Shown here one piece after another: positions 54,482-64,000 of a stretch of 64,000 bases of DNA. The notes beneath the pieces are model-generated. The model searched no databases. It saw only the letters and a list, made by a program, of their open reading frames with translations, and had not been told where the DNA came from. The translations under genes and the position numbers were made by a program. The stretch is taken from positions 1,860,001-1,924,000 of the forward strand of contig NZ_CP104285.1 of assembly GCF_025244905.1 (NCBI RefSeq), given 5' to 3'. This DNA is from Enterobacter mori (lineage in GTDB: Bacteria > Pseudomonadota > Gammaproteobacteria > Enterobacterales > Enterobacteriaceae). The first letter of the stretch is position 1, and every line of letters starts with the position of its first letter.

Positions 54482-56869
54482 ATGAAATTCAGTGAACTGT
54501 GGTTACGCGAATGGGTGAACACGACGCTCGACAGCGAAGCACTTTCTAACCAGATCACCATGGCGGGTCTGGAAGTTGATGGCGTCGATCCTGTCTCGGG
54601 TGCTTTTACCGGCGTGGTGGTGGGTGAAGTGGTCGAGTGCGGCCAGCACCCTAACGCCGACAAACTGCGTGTGACGAAAGTGAACGTGGGCGGTGAACGT
54701 CTGCTGGATATCGTCTGCGGCGCGCCAAACTGCCGTCAGGGGCTTAAGGTGGCCGTGGCGACCGTCGGTGCAGTGCTGCCGGGCGATTTCAAAATTAAAG
54801 CGGCTAAGCTGCGCGGCGAGCCGTCTGAAGGCATGCTGTGCTCCTTTTCCGAGCTGGGCATTTCAGACGATCACAACGGTATCATTGAGCTGCCGCTGGA
54901 TGCGCCAATCGGCACCGATATCCGTGAATACCTGAAGCTTGACGACAACACCATCGAAATCAGCGTCACGCCAAACCGTGCCGACTGCTTAGGTATCATC
55001 GGCGTGGCGCGCGACGTTGCCGTGCTGAACCAGACCGAACTGAACGCGCCGGACATTGCGCCGGTAGAAGCGACCATCAGTGACGTGCTGCCAATTCAGG
55101 TTGAGGCTGCGGATGCTTGCCCGCGCTACCTCGGTCGTGTGGTGAAAGGCATTAACGTTAAAGCGCAAACCCCGCTGTGGATGAAAGAGAAGCTGCGCCG
55201 CTGCGGTATCCGCTCTATCGACGCCGTGGTTGACGTGACCAACTACGTTCTGCTGGAGCTGGGCCAGCCGATGCACGCGTTTGATAAAGATCGTATCGAC
55301 GGCGGCATCGTTGTGCGCATGGCGAAAGAGGGCGAAACCCTGGTTCTGCTGGACGGCAGCGAAGCCAAACTGAACGCCGACACCCTGGTGATTGCGGATC
55401 ACAGCAAAGCGCTGGCAATGGGCGGTATCTTCGGGGGTGAACACTCTGGCGTGAACGATGAAACGCAAAATGTTCTGCTGGAATGCGCGTTCTTCAGCCC
55501 GCTCTCCATCACTGGCCGCGCGCGCCGCCACGGTCTGCATACCGATGCCTCTCACCGCTACGAGCGCGGCGTTGACCCGGCTCTGCAGTACAAGGCGATG
55601 GAACGTGCGACGCGCCTGCTGATCGACATCTGCGGCGGCGAAGCGGGTCCGGTTATCGACGTGACCAACGAAGCGACGCTGCCTAAGCGTGCCACTATTA
55701 CCCTGCGCCGCAGCAAGCTGGATCGCCTGATTGGTCACCACGTTGCCGATGCACAGGTTACCGACATTCTCACCCGTCTGGGCTGTGAAGTGACCGAAGG
55801 CCAGGACGAGTGGAAAGCCGTTGCGCCATCATGGCGTTTTGACATGGAAATTGAAGAAGATCTGGTGGAAGAGGTGGCCCGCGTTTACGGCTACAACAAC
55901 ATCCCTGACGAGCCGGTACAGGCGGGTCTGGTGATGGGTACCCACCGTGAAGCCGACCTGTCTCTGAAGCGTGTGAAAACCATGCTCAACGACAAAGGCT
56001 ATCAGGAAGTGATCACCTACAGCTTTGTTGATCCTAAGCTGCAGCAGCTGATCCACCCGGGCCAGGAAGCGCTGATCCTGCCAAGCCCGATCTCCAGCGA
56101 GATGTCCGCGATGCGTTTGTCCTTGTGGACCGGCCTGCTCGGCACTATCGTGTACAACCAGAATCGCCAGCAAAACCGTGTGCGTATTTTCGAAAGCGGT
56201 TTGCGCTTTGTACCGGATAATCAGGCAAATTTAGGCATCCGTCAGGATCTCATGCTGGCTGGCGCCATCAGCGGTAACCGCTATGAAGAGCACTGGGATC
56301 TGGCAAAAGGTACGGTTGATTTCTACGATATGAAGGGCGATCTGGAAGCAATTCTCGATCTGACCGGTAAATTATCTGAAATTGAATTCCGAGCAGAAGC
56401 GAATCCAGCTCTGCATCCAGGCCAGAGCGCGGCAATTTATTTAGACGGTAAACGCGTTGGTTTCATTGGAGTTGTTCATCCGGAGCTGGAGCGTAAGCTG
56501 GACCTGAATGGCCGTACCATCGTGTTCGAGCTGGAGTGGAACCCGGTCGCAGACCGCGTCATTCCTCAGGCGCAGGACGTCTCACGCTTCCCGGCGAACC
56601 GCCGTGATATCGCGGTTGTTGTCGCTGAAAACGTGCCCGCAGCAGATATTTTGGCCGAATGTAAGAAAGTTGGCGTAAATCAGGTAGTTGGCGTAAACTT
56701 ATTTGACGTGTACCGCGGCAAGGGCGTAGCAGAAGGTTTCAAGAGCCTCGCTATTAGCCTTATCCTTCAGGATACCAGCCGTACACTCGAAGAAGAGGAG
56801 ATTGCCGCTACCGTTGCCAGATGTGTAGAGGCATTAAAAGAGCGATTCCAGGCATCATTGAGGGATTGA
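54482..56869 (+). CDS. pheT: Phenylalanyl-tRNA synthetase beta subunit
   Basis: Beta subunit with tRNA-binding and editing domains; 795 residues as in E. coli. The N-terminal EMAP-like domain (residues about 39-148), the B5 domain and the C-terminal anticodon-binding domain ([16 protein letters not shown]) are all visible. It follows pheS by 15 bases and precedes ihfA by 4. Confidence 0.98.
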   Translation: MKFSELWLREWVNTTLDSEALSNQITMAGLEVDGVDPVSGAFTGVVVGEVVECGQHPNADKLRVTKVNVGGERLLDIVCGAPNCRQGLKVAVATVGAVLPGDFKIKAAKLRGEPSEGMLCSFSELGISDDHNGIIELPLDAPIGTDIREYLKLDDNTIEISVTPNRADCLGIIGVARDVAVLNQTELNAPDIAPVEATISDVLPIQVEAADACPRYLGRVVKGINVKAQTPLWMKEKLRRCGIRSIDAVVDVTNYVLLELGQPMHAFDKDRIDGGIVVRMAKEGETLVLLDGSEAKLNADTLVIADHSKALAMGGIFGGEHSGVNDETQNVLLECAFFSPLSITGRARRHGLHTDASHRYERGVDPALQYKAMERATRLLIDICGGEAGPVIDVTNEATLPKRATITLRRSKLDRLIGHHVADAQVTDILTRLGCEVTEGQDEWKAVAPSWRFDMEIEEDLVEEVARVYGYNNIPDEPVQAGLVMGTHREADLSLKRVKTMLNDKGYQEVITYSFVDPKLQQLIHPGQEALILPSPISSEMSAMRLSLWTGLLGTIVYNQNRQQNRVRIFESGLRFVPDNQANLGIRQDLMLAGAISGNRYEEHWDLAKGTVDFYDMKGDLEAILDLTGKLSEIEFRAEANPALHPGQSAAIYLDGKRVGFIGVVHPELERKLDLNGRTIVFELEWNPVADRVIPQAQDVSRFPANRRDIAVVVAENVPAADILAECKKVGVNQVVGVNLFDVYRGKGVAEGFKSLAISLILQDTSRTLEEEEIAATVARCVEALKERFQASLRD

Positions 56870-56873
56870 ACCT

Positions 56874-57173
56874 ATGGCGCTTACAAAAGCTGAAATGTCA
56901 GAATATCTGTTTGATAAGCTTGGGCTTAGCAAACGGGATGCCAAAGAGCTGGTAGAGCTGTTTTTCGAAGAGATCCGTCGTGCTCTGGAAAATGGTGAGC
57001 AGGTAAAACTCTCCGGTTTTGGCAATTTTGATTTGCGAGACAAAAACCAACGTCCGGGTCGCAACCCGAAGACGGGGGAAGATATTCCCATTACAGCCCG
57101 CCGCGTGGTGACCTTCAGACCCGGCCAGAAGTTAAAAAGCCGTGTCGAAAACGCAACGCCTAAAGCAGAGTAA
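56874..57173 (+). CDS. ihfA: Integration host factor alpha subunit
   Basis: DNA-bending protein, 99 residues. The intercalating proline lies in the beta-arm region [22 protein letters not shown]. Start [17 protein letters not shown]. It is transcribed with pheST and from promoters inside pheT in E. coli. A terminator follows. Confidence 0.98.
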   Translation: MALTKAEMSEYLFDKLGLSKRDAKELVELFFEEIRRALENGEQVKLSGFGNFDLRDKNQRPGRNPKTGEDIPITARRVVTFRPGQKLKSRVENATPKAE

Positions 57174-57186
57174 TATGAACTAACTA

Positions 57187-57212
57187 AAAAGGCCGCAATA
57201 GCGGCCTTTTTT
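57187..57212 (+). terminator. Intrinsic terminator after ihfA
   Basis: AAAAGGCCGC-AATA-GCGGCCTTTT, a 10-bp stem with more T after it, 14 bases past the ihfA stop. Confidence 0.93.
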
Positions 57213-57276
57213 CTTTGCGCTATTCTGCAAACCCGCCGTAAAATCAATTACATCTCACGTGACTAAAACCATACCC

Positions 57277-58257
57277 ATGCTTGATTTTGCCCATCGCCAG
57301 CACCGTTCCGATCGACGTCGCCTGCTTCTGCTTGCGCTGCTGCTCATTGTGGCCGCTGTCGTTAGCCTGTGCGCGGGCGACAGGTGGCTGGGGCCGGAAA
57401 GCTGGTTGGGTCCCGATGGCCAGCTTTTCGTCTGGCAAATACGCCTGCCGCGCACGCTGGCGGTGATCCTGGTGGGGGCCGCGCTTGCACTGTGCGGCAC
57501 CATTATGCAGGCCCTGTTTGAAAATCCGCTGGCGGAGCCCGGGCTGCTTGGCGTGTCGAATGGGGCTGGCGTGGGGCTGATTGCGGCTGTCATGCTGGGG
57601 GGCGGGGCACTCTCAGCGTGGAGCATTAGCTTTAGCGCTATTCTCGGTGCCTTGCTGATAACCATCATTCTTCTGCGTTTTGCCAGACGGCATTTATCGA
57701 CCAGTCGGCTGCTGCTTGCCGGGGTGGCGCTGGGGATCATCTGCAGCGCGTTAATGACCTGGGCGGTCTATTTTTCAACGTCGTTCGATTTGCGCCAGTT
57801 GATGTACTGGATGATGGGCGGATTCGGTGGCGTCGACTGGCGGCAGGGCTGGCTGATGGCGCTGCTGATCCCGGTCATACTGTGGACCTCTTTTCAGGCA
57901 CAGCCGCTGAATATTCTCGCGCTCGGCGAAACGTCGGCTCGCCAGCTCGGCATGCCGATGAGCTTCTGGCGCAACGCGCTGGTGATTGCCATTGGCTGGA
58001 TGGTGGGGGTGAGCGTGGCGCTGGCGGGGGCGATTGGTTTTATCGGGCTGGTTATCCCACACATGTTGCGTCTGTGCGGTATTACCGACCATCGGACTTT
58101 ACTTCCTGCCTCGGCGGTTGCCGGGGCGGCAACGCTGCTGGTGGCTGACATCATCGCCCGACTCGCCCTGAGCGCAGCCGAACTGCCGATTGGTGTCGTG
58201 ACCGCTACGCTGGGCGCGCCGGTATTTATCTGGCTACTCTTAAAAGCTGGACGTTAA
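57277..58257 (+). CDS. btuC: Vitamin B12 ABC transporter permease
   Basis: Inner-membrane permease of the BtuCDF importer for cobalamin. The 326 residues from [14 protein letters not shown] equal E. coli BtuC and its about ten transmembrane helices ([32 protein letters not shown]). The upstream GTG at 57259 is a possible but less likely start. First gene of btuCED. Confidence 0.95.
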   Translation: MLDFAHRQHRSDRRRLLLLALLLIVAAVVSLCAGDRWLGPESWLGPDGQLFVWQIRLPRTLAVILVGAALALCGTIMQALFENPLAEPGLLGVSNGAGVGLIAAVMLGGGALSAWSISFSAILGALLITIILLRFARRHLSTSRLLLAGVALGIICSALMTWAVYFSTSFDLRQLMYWMMGGFGGVDWRQGWLMALLIPVILWTSFQAQPLNILALGETSARQLGMPMSFWRNALVIAIGWMVGVSVALAGAIGFIGLVIPHMLRLCGITDHRTLLPASAVAGAATLLVADIIARLALSAAELPIGVVTATLGAPVFIWLLLKAGR

Positions 58258-58290
58258 ATCACTACCCGTAAGACAACCTGAGGGAATGCT

Positions 58291-58842
58291 ATGCAGACTG
58301 ATATTCTGAATACCGAAGTGACCACCATTGACGGCAAGAAAACCACGCTGGAAGGCTACAAGGGCAACGTGCTGCTCATCGTCAACGTGGCATCTAAATG
58401 TGGCCTGACGCCGCAGTACGAACAGCTGGAGAACATTCATAAAGCCTGGGAGAAAGACGGTTTCATCGTACTGGGCTTCCCGTGCAACCAATTTCTGGGT
58501 CAGGAGCCGGGCAGCGAAGAGGAAATTAAAACCTTCTGCAGCACCACCTATGGCGTGACGTTCCCGCTCTTCAGCAAGATCGACGTCAACGGTGAAGACC
58601 GCCACCCGCTGTATGCGAAGCTGGTAGCCGCAGCGCCGACCGCCGTGGCGCCAGAGGGCAGCGGCTTCTATGAACGTATGGCAAGCAAAGGGCGTGCGCC
58701 GCTCTATCCTGACGATATTCTGTGGAATTTTGAAAAATTCCTGATTGGTCGCGACGGCCAGGTTGTCCAGCGTTTCTCACCGGATATGACGCCTGAAGAT
58801 CCGATCGTCATGGAGTCTATCAAGCTGGCGCTGGCGAAATAA
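58291..58842 (+). CDS. btuE: Glutathione/thioredoxin peroxidase BtuE
   Basis: Non-selenium glutathione peroxidase family, acting on hydroperoxides and not needed for B12 transport. Active-site Cys is in [16 protein letters not shown] and the FPCNQF and WNFEKFLI motifs follow. The 183 residues match E. coli. The stop overlaps btuD by one base (TAATG). Confidence 0.96.
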   Translation: MQTDILNTEVTTIDGKKTTLEGYKGNVLLIVNVASKCGLTPQYEQLENIHKAWEKDGFIVLGFPCNQFLGQEPGSEEEIKTFCSTTYGVTFPLFSKIDVNGEDRHPLYAKLVAAAPTAVAPEGSGFYERMASKGRAPLYPDDILWNFEKFLIGRDGQVVQRFSPDMTPEDPIVMESIKLALAK

Positions 58843-59597
58843 TGACGTTGCTGATGCAGCTCACGGACGTCGCCGATAAGGGACGTCTGGAGCCGGTAAC
58901 CGGAGCTATCAATGCCGGAGAAATCCTGCATCTTGTTGGGCCAAATGGGGCTGGAAAAAGCACACTGCTGGCACGTATGGCGGGGCTGTCCTCTGGTCCG
59001 GGCGAGATCGTGCTGCAGGGGCACGCCCTTGCCGACTTGTCACCGGTATCGCTGGCACATCGGCGTAGCTATTTAGTTCAGCAGCAGGTGCCACCGTTTG
59101 CAATGCCGGTCTGGCACTATCTGATGCTGCATCTGCATGATAAAAACAGCGCCACGCTGCTCTCGGATGTCGCGACGGCGTTAGGGTTAGACGATAAACT
59201 CACCCGTCACGCCAGCCGGCTCTCCGGTGGGGAGTGGCAGCGTGTGCGTCTGGCCGCGGTTATCCTTCAGATCCATCCGGCAGGAAATCCTCACGGACGC
59301 TTGCTGCTTCTGGACGAGCCGATGAGCGGTCTGGATGTCGCCCAGCAGGCGGCGCTGGATACCTTGCTAAGCGGGTTGTCCCGTCAGGGGATAGCCGTCG
59401 TCATGAGCAGTCATGACCTTAACCACACGCTGCGTCATGCCCACAGGGTCTGGCTGCTGTCGCGAGGCAAAATAATTGCCAGCGGCGCGCGTGACCAGGT
59501 CCTTACGCCCCCAAATCTCGCCCGCGCGTACAATATGTCGTTCCGCAGGCTGGACATAGAAGGGCATAAGATGCTGATTTCTACCGCGCAAGAGTAA
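58842..59597 (+). CDS. btuD: Vitamin B12 ABC transporter ATP-binding protein
   Basis: ATPase of BtuCD. Walker [10 protein letters not shown] (about 33-41), signature [14 protein letters not shown] and Walker [13 protein letters not shown] are intact. 251 residues (249 in E. coli). Coupled to btuE by one-base overlap. Confidence 0.97.
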   Translation: MTLLMQLTDVADKGRLEPVTGAINAGEILHLVGPNGAGKSTLLARMAGLSSGPGEIVLQGHALADLSPVSLAHRRSYLVQQQVPPFAMPVWHYLMLHLHDKNSATLLSDVATALGLDDKLTRHASRLSGGEWQRVRLAAVILQIHPAGNPHGRLLLLDEPMSGLDVAQQAALDTLLSGLSRQGIAVVMSSHDLNHTLRHAHRVWLLSRGKIIASGARDQVLTPPNLARAYNMSFRRLDIEGHKMLISTAQE

Positions 59598-59670
59598 CCG
59601 TTTCTTGCCTGGTAGCCTGATTGCACGCTAAATTACAAAAAGAATAAAAAAACAGAGGATTCGTCTGGAC

Positions 59671-60135
59671 ATGCGATTCTGGTTTCTCTTTGTGGCGGCG
59701 CTCTTTCTTGCGGGATGCAGTAGCCATCGTGCGCCACCCCCTAACGCCCGGCTCTCGGATTCAATCACCGTGATTGCCAGCCTGAACGACCAGTTAAGCA
59801 ACTGGCGCGGCACGCCTTATCGCTACGGCGGTATGAGCCGCGGCGGCGTGGACTGTTCTGGTTTTGTCCTGATGACCTTCCGCGATAAGTTTGATTTGCA
59901 GCTTCCGCGTGAAACGCGTAAGCAAGCTGAAATAGGCACGGAAATCGACAAAGATGAGTTACTGCCTGGAGACCTGGTCTTTTTCAAAACCGGTTCGGGT
60001 GAAAGTGGTCTTCATGTTGGCATTTACGATACGGATAACCAGTTTATACATGCTTCGACCAGCCGTGGGGTGATGCGCTCTTCGCTTGATAATGTGTACT
60101 GGCGTAAAAATTTCTGGCAGGCGCGGCGTATTTAG
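59671..60135 (+). CDS. nlpC: Lipoprotein NlpC, NlpC/P60 family peptidase
   Basis: Outer-membrane lipoprotein with a cysteine peptidase domain of the peptidoglycan-hydrolase type. The lipobox LAGC places the lipid Cys at residue 15. Catalytic Cys in GVDCSGFVLMTF and His in LHVGIYD (with a third His in FIHAST) are present. 154 residues, E. coli length. It follows btuD by 73 bases. Confidence 0.95.
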   Translation: MRFWFLFVAALFLAGCSSHRAPPPNARLSDSITVIASLNDQLSNWRGTPYRYGGMSRGGVDCSGFVLMTFRDKFDLQLPRETRKQAEIGTEIDKDELLPGDLVFFKTGSGESGLHVGIYDTDNQFIHASTSRGVMRSSLDNVYWRKNFWQARRI

Positions 60136-60428
60136 TCGCGTCCTGACGGCTTAACGCTGGCGGCAGGGTAACTAATAACTATGCCGCTTTTAATCATATA
60201 AGATGATTAAAGTTAAATTTACGAAGAATTAGTTATGTCCAGATGTATCTGTTTTATCTAAAACTGGCTATTACACAGCAACCAGGATAAGATTAATTTA
60301 GATTCAGGGATAAATCTGAAAAATATTACGGAACTGATGAAATTAATCTTATTAAAATCAAGACAGTGGAATTGTGTCGTCAATTGCTCCAGGATGTCCT
60401 CTCTCATCTTTAATGCGGGGCGAGTGCA
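60136..60428 (+). other. AT-rich leader upstream of rflP
   Basis: The 293 bases are clearly richer in A and T than the flanking genes and hold no ORF I can support. It probably carries the rflP promoter and a long leader. Runs of TTAATC and ATTAAT occur repeatedly between 60190 and 60360. Confidence 0.4.
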
Positions 60429-61139
60429 ATGATTATAACGCTAGATAATGCCTACAAGTCTGAACTTTTGCTGCAGCCTGCGCGTAATAGCGCCGGGGAG
60501 CTTAAAGGTTTAGAGCTTGTTGTTAACTTTGCTGGCGTTGACACGGAAGTGAGGATCCCTACTGAACTGGTTATCCCGCGTCTTTCACCCGCAGAAGAGT
60601 TAGCGCTGTTTCAAGAGAAACTGCAATTGCTCGACACCTGTAAACTGTTCTTTATTCAGCACCAGTTAATTGCATGGATCAATATTACACCTGTAATAGT
60701 TGAGTTTTTATTAACTAATGGAAATGCTGTTTCATTACTTGAGCGCTATCCTTTTCTTGAATTTACTGTTAATGAGAACTATCCAGGTTTAAATAATGGA
60801 AAAGATGATCTGAACCTGGCGAGAATGGCAATCCATTTTCCTTTAGTGCTGACAAACTTTGGCGCAGGTGCGGCATCTCTCAAAGCGGTTTATGATGGTT
60901 TGTTTAAACGCGTAATACTGGACAAAGGTTTTATCCAGCAGCGGGCTGCAGCGCTTTCTTTTGAGCCCTTTATGCGAGCCATTCTCTGGCAAATCACCCC
61001 ACACTGTCAGTCGGTTATGGTATCCGGGATTGACGATCACAGCCTGTTGCAGCGTGTGTTAACGTTTAATTTTGGCGCAATGCAGGGAAGTCTCTGGCCT
61101 GCCGTACCGGCAGAGCAGGTGACAACGCTCGTTCAATGA
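60429..61139 (+). CDS. rflP: Anti-FlhDC factor RflP (YdiV)
   Basis: EAL-like protein that binds FlhD and blocks flagellar gene activation under poor nutrition. 236 residues against 237 in E. coli. The usual EAL motif is degenerate here (ELVVNF), so c-di-GMP hydrolysis is not expected. Conserved [17 protein letters not shown] and NLGAG-like [19 protein letters not shown] align with E. coli YdiV. Higher A+T than its neighbours. Confidence 0.92.
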   Translation: MIITLDNAYKSELLLQPARNSAGELKGLELVVNFAGVDTEVRIPTELVIPRLSPAEELALFQEKLQLLDTCKLFFIQHQLIAWINITPVIVEFLLTNGNAVSLLERYPFLEFTVNENYPGLNNGKDDLNLARMAIHFPLVLTNFGAGAASLKAVYDGLFKRVILDKGFIQQRAAALSFEPFMRAILWQITPHCQSVMVSGIDDHSLLQRVLTFNFGAMQGSLWPAVPAEQVTTLVQ

Positions 61140-61203
61140 TAACCCTTCTCTTCGCCCGTGTTTAAGACCCGCTAAACCCTCTACACTAAAAGCAGGAGGA
61201 CCT

Positions 61204-62646
61204 ATGACCCTGTCTTTTACTGCACACTGGCATGACGAGTTGCCTGGCTTCTATACCGCACTCAAACCTACACCGTTACACCATTCCCGCCTTATCTGGC
61301 ATAACGCGCCGCTGGCTGACGAACTGGCGATCCCGCCTGACCTGTTCCAGCCTGCAAAAGGGGCTGGCGTCTGGGGCGGCGAAACGCTTTTGCCGGGCAT
61401 GCAACCCCTGGCTCAGGTCTACAGTGGCCACCAGTTTGGCGTCTGGGCGGGGCAACTGGGTGATGGCAGGGGGATCCTGCTAGGGGAACAACAACGACCT
61501 GACGGGCAAACGGTCGACTGGCATCTGAAAGGTGCGGGTCTGACACCTTACTCACGTATGGGAGATGGACGCGCGGTGCTGCGCTCAACGATCCGTGAAA
61601 GCCTGGCGTCGGAAGCCATGCATGCGCTGGGGATCCCTACCACGCGCGCGCTGTCGATTGTTACCAGCGACACGCCGGTTGCGCGTGAGACGATGGAGCA
61701 GGGGGCAATGCTGGTCCGTATTGCTGAAAGCCATCTGCGCTTTGGTCATTTTGAACACTTTTACTATCGTCGCGAGCCGGAAAAAGTCCGACAGCTTGCA
61801 GACTATGCCATTCGCCGCCACTGGCCGCATCTGCAGGGCGAAGCGGATAAGCACGTTCTCTGGTTCCGCGATATCGTCGCCCGTACCGCCTCAATGATTG
61901 CCCGCTGGCAGACCGTCGGGTTTGCACACGGGGTCATGAATACCGATAACATGTCCCTTCTGGGACTCACCTTCGATTACGGTCCCTATGGCTTCCTTGA
62001 TGATTACCAGCCGGGTTACATCTGCAACCATTCGGACTATCAGGGACGCTACAGTTTTGATAATCAGCCTGCTGTAGGGTTGTGGAATCTACAACGCCTT
62101 GCGCAAAGCCTGTCGCCTTTTATTGAGGTCGATGCCCTGAACGATGCGCTCGACGGCTATCAGGAGGTCCTGCTGCGGGAGTATGGGGCGCTGATGCGCA
62201 ACAAGCTGGGCCTGCTGACCCAGGAGAAGGGCGATAACGAATTACTGAACACCTTGTTTGCACTGATGGCGCGGGAAGGGAGCGACTACACCCGCACCTT
62301 CCGGATGCTGAGCCAGACGGAGCAGAACAGTGCGGCATCACCGCTGCGCGATGAGTTTATCGACAGGCAGGCGTTTGACGACTGGTTCACGCTCTACCGC
62401 TCGCGGCTTCAGCAGGAGCAGGTGGACGATGCGACTCGCCAGGGGAAGATGAAGGCCGCGAACCCCGCAATGGTGTTGCGCAACTGGCTGGCGCAGCGGG
62501 CAATTGAGCAGGCAGAGCAGGGGCAGTACGACGAGCTACACCGCCTGCATGTGGCGTTGCGCACGCCGTTTGCCGACCGGGACGATGATTATGTCAGCCG
62601 CCCGCCTGACTGGGGCAAGCGGCTGGAGGTGAGCTGCTCAAGCTAG
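61204..62646 (+). CDS. selO: Protein adenylyltransferase SelO (YdiU)
   Basis: Pseudokinase that transfers AMP from ATP to protein side chains. The 480 residues fit (478 in E. coli). [16 protein letters not shown] and [20 protein letters not shown] are signature segments, and [20 protein letters not shown] holds the metal site. The bacterial form lacks the C-terminal selenocysteine and ends at RLEVSCSS. Convergent with hmuV, stops overlapping by 3 bases. Confidence 0.96.
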   Translation: MTLSFTAHWHDELPGFYTALKPTPLHHSRLIWHNAPLADELAIPPDLFQPAKGAGVWGGETLLPGMQPLAQVYSGHQFGVWAGQLGDGRGILLGEQQRPDGQTVDWHLKGAGLTPYSRMGDGRAVLRSTIRESLASEAMHALGIPTTRALSIVTSDTPVARETMEQGAMLVRIAESHLRFGHFEHFYYRREPEKVRQLADYAIRRHWPHLQGEADKHVLWFRDIVARTASMIARWQTVGFAHGVMNTDNMSLLGLTFDYGPYGFLDDYQPGYICNHSDYQGRYSFDNQPAVGLWNLQRLAQSLSPFIEVDALNDALDGYQEVLLREYGALMRNKLGLLTQEKGDNELLNTLFALMAREGSDYTRTFRMLSQTEQNSAASPLRDEFIDRQAFDDWFTLYRSRLQQEQVDDATRQGKMKAANPAMVLRNWLAQRAIEQAEQGQYDELHRLHVALRTPFADRDDDYVSRPPDWGKRLEVSCSS

Positions 62647-63422
62647 GGGGCGAGAAACACCTGCGGCGCAGCGTGAGCCGGATGTTGACCCACGTGCACC
62701 TGAGCGCCATACCAGTGAGCCAGCGCATCGGCCTGCAGGACGGCCTCCGGTGTGCCTCCGGCGACCAGCCTGCCGTTATGCAGCAGCAGGATCCTGTCTG
62801 CCCACAGCGCCGCCAGATTGAGATCGTGCAGCACCACGCAGACGTGCAGATCCTTTTGACGGGTCAGCGATCTCAACAGCCGCAGCAGATACTGCTGATG
62901 GTAGAGATCCAGCGCGGAGGTGGGTTCATCCAGGAACAGCCAGCCGCGCGGAGCACCGTCGCACCAGAGCTGCGCCAGCGCGCGCGCAAGCTGGACACGC
63001 TGCTGTTCGCCACCGGAAAGCGCTGCAAATTGCCTTCCGGCAAGCGGTAAACATTCGGTGATCCGCATGATTTCCTGAATAACTGCCGCTTCAGGCGTGC
63101 GCGTCCAGGGGGCCCGACCCATGCCGATAACGGCCTCCACTGGCCAGTCAAATCCCAGCTGCGTGTTTTGTCGCATCACCGCCCGCTGGCGGGAAAGCGC
63201 GTCCGGACGCCATGCGCTGAGGGTTTTACCCGCCAGAAGACAGTGCCCGCTGGCTGGCTTGAGATAACCCGTTAACAGCCGTAATAACGTCGATTTCCCG
63301 GCACCGTTCGGGCCAATTAACGCAGTCAGTTCACCCTGCGACAACGACAGCGAAATGTCGTTGATTATCGTGCGTCCTCCCGCCTGAAAAACAATATTTT
63401 CAGCGCAATAGCGGTCAGCCAT
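62643..63422 (-). CDS. hmuV: Hemin ABC transporter ATP-binding protein
   Basis: ATPase of a heme importer of the FecCD type, 259 residues from [20 protein letters not shown]. Walker [10 protein letters not shown], signature [15 protein letters not shown], Walker [13 protein letters not shown]. Its start overlaps the permease stop by 8 bases. Assigned to Hmu rather than siderophore or B12 uptake because of overall family match; this is a good but not certain inference. Confidence 0.88.
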   Translation of the reverse strand: MADRYCAENIVFQAGGRTIINDISLSLSQGELTALIGPNGAGKSTLLRLLTGYLKPASGHCLLAGKTLSAWRPDALSRQRAVMRQNTQLGFDWPVEAVIGMGRAPWTRTPEAAVIQEIMRITECLPLAGRQFAALSGGEQQRVQLARALAQLWCDGAPRGWLFLDEPTSALDLYHQQYLLRLLRSLTRQKDLHVCVVLHDLNLAALWADRILLLHNGRLVAGGTPEAVLQADALAHWYGAQVHVGQHPAHAAPQVFLAP

Positions 63423-64000
63423 GTTGCCCTCCACGACGGAAGATAAGCCAGAGAAACCAGGGCGCGCCAAGAAGGCTGGTCAGTAAACCGACCGGCATTT
63501 CTGCTGGCGCGACCAGCGTTCGCGCGGCCGTATCCGCAACCAACAGCAGCGAAGCACCGGCGAGGACCGAACCGGGGATCGCGGCCCGGTGATCCGCGCC
63601 CAGCCACATACGCATCAGATGCGGCACCACCAGCCCCACAAAGCCGATCACGCCGCTGACCGCCACTGCGGCAGCAACCAGCAGGGCACTGCACAGCAGC
63701 AGGATCCGCTGTACGACGGCGACATCCACACCCAGGTAGTGCGCTTCCTCATCACCCAGTTGCAGCACGTTGAGCGCGTTCGCCAGCCGCCAGATAACCA
63801 GAACGGTGGGCACCATCAGCGAGGTGACGGCCAGCAGTGTAGACCACTGCGCCTGACCGAGGCTGCCCATTCCCCAGAGCGAAAGCTGGCGAAGCTGCGC
63901 ATCGTTACTCACCCAGGAGAGGACGCCGACCGCCGCGCCACACAAGGCGTTTATCGCAATACCAACCAGTAACAGACGTGACAGGGAGCTGTTACGCTGC
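63415..64000 (-). CDS. hmuU: Hemin ABC transporter permease, C-terminal part
   Basis: FecCD-family permease running off the right edge; the visible part reads ...RLLLVGIAINALCGAAVGVL and ends [14 protein letters not shown]. The typical GVIGFVGLVVPHLMR and DTAARTLVAPAEMPVGLLTS motifs are present. Frame continues to 64000 without stop. Works with HmuV. A short TTG-initiated internal frame at 63945 is not the start. Confidence 0.88.
   Translation of the reverse strand, partial: QRNSSLSRLLLVGIAINALCGAAVGVLSWVSNDAQLRQLSLWGMGSLGQAQWSTLLAVTSLMVPTVLVIWRLANALNVLQLGDEEAHYLGVDVAVVQRILLLCSALLVAAAVAVSGVIGFVGLVVPHLMRMWLGADHRAAIPGSVLAGASLLLVADTAARTLVAPAEMPVGLLTSLLGAPWFLWLIFRRGGQHG

Overview
The window is chromosomal DNA of a member of the Enterobacteriaceae. 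Most proteins look like close relatives of E. coli proteins, and the gene order follows the E. coli region from gapA to btuD/selO (ydiU). A GH18 chitinase gene between yeaC and pncA, a lone kduD, a single TVP38 gene in place of ydjXYZ and a hemin transporter next to selO point to an Enterobacter, Lelliottia or Leclercia-like genome rather than Escherichia. This assignment is inference from gene content. No prophage, plasmid, CRISPR array, tRNA or rRNA was seen.

Layout. 1-12.3 kb: gapA (partial), msrB, yeaC, secreted chitinase, pncA, ansA, sppA, ydjA, selD, topB, then a tandem array of 208-bp units that carry REP elements and broken gdhA tails, then gdhA. 12.5-20.6 kb: ynjH, nudG, ynjA, ynjF and a compact minus-strand run xthA-TVP38-ynjB-ynjC-ynjD-ynjE. 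21-27.1 kb: the astCADBE arginine-succinylation operon behind a sigma-54 promoter. 27.4-31.2 kb: spy, ves, cho (LexA box), nadE, osmE. 31.4-36.7 kb: chbBCARFG for chitobiose, with a ChiX sRNA pairing site between chbB and chbC. 36.8-39.5 kb: katE and cedA. 39.5-40.9 kb: an intact IS3-family (IS150 group) element. 40.9-48.8 kb: tcyP, ydjM (two LexA sites), kduD, hxpB, yniB, yniA, ydiZ, pfkB, ydiY. 49-49.7 kb: three very small genes, including yniD and a yncL-like gene. 50-57.2 kb: the translation cluster thrS-infC-rpmI-rplT-pheM-pheS-pheT-ihfA with its classic controls (AUU start of infC, pheM attenuator). 57.3-64 kb: btuCED, nlpC, rflP (ydiV), selO, and hmuV/hmuU running off the right edge.

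Functional links. Secreted chitinase and chb genes together suggest use of chitin oligosaccharides. cho and ydjM are SOS genes. spy, osmE and katE are envelope, osmotic or stationary-phase stress genes. The ast operon supplies nitrogen from arginine.

Most unusual structures: the 208-bp array after topB; an insertion sequence placed exactly in the 4-base loop of a bidirectional terminator shared by cedA and tcyP, with the loop as target duplication; a strong promoter followed by an intrinsic terminator just before the ydiY start codon; and two adjacent genes for membrane proteins of 35 and 30 residues. I found no clear multi-gene system of unknown type; nearly everything else is recognisable core genome.
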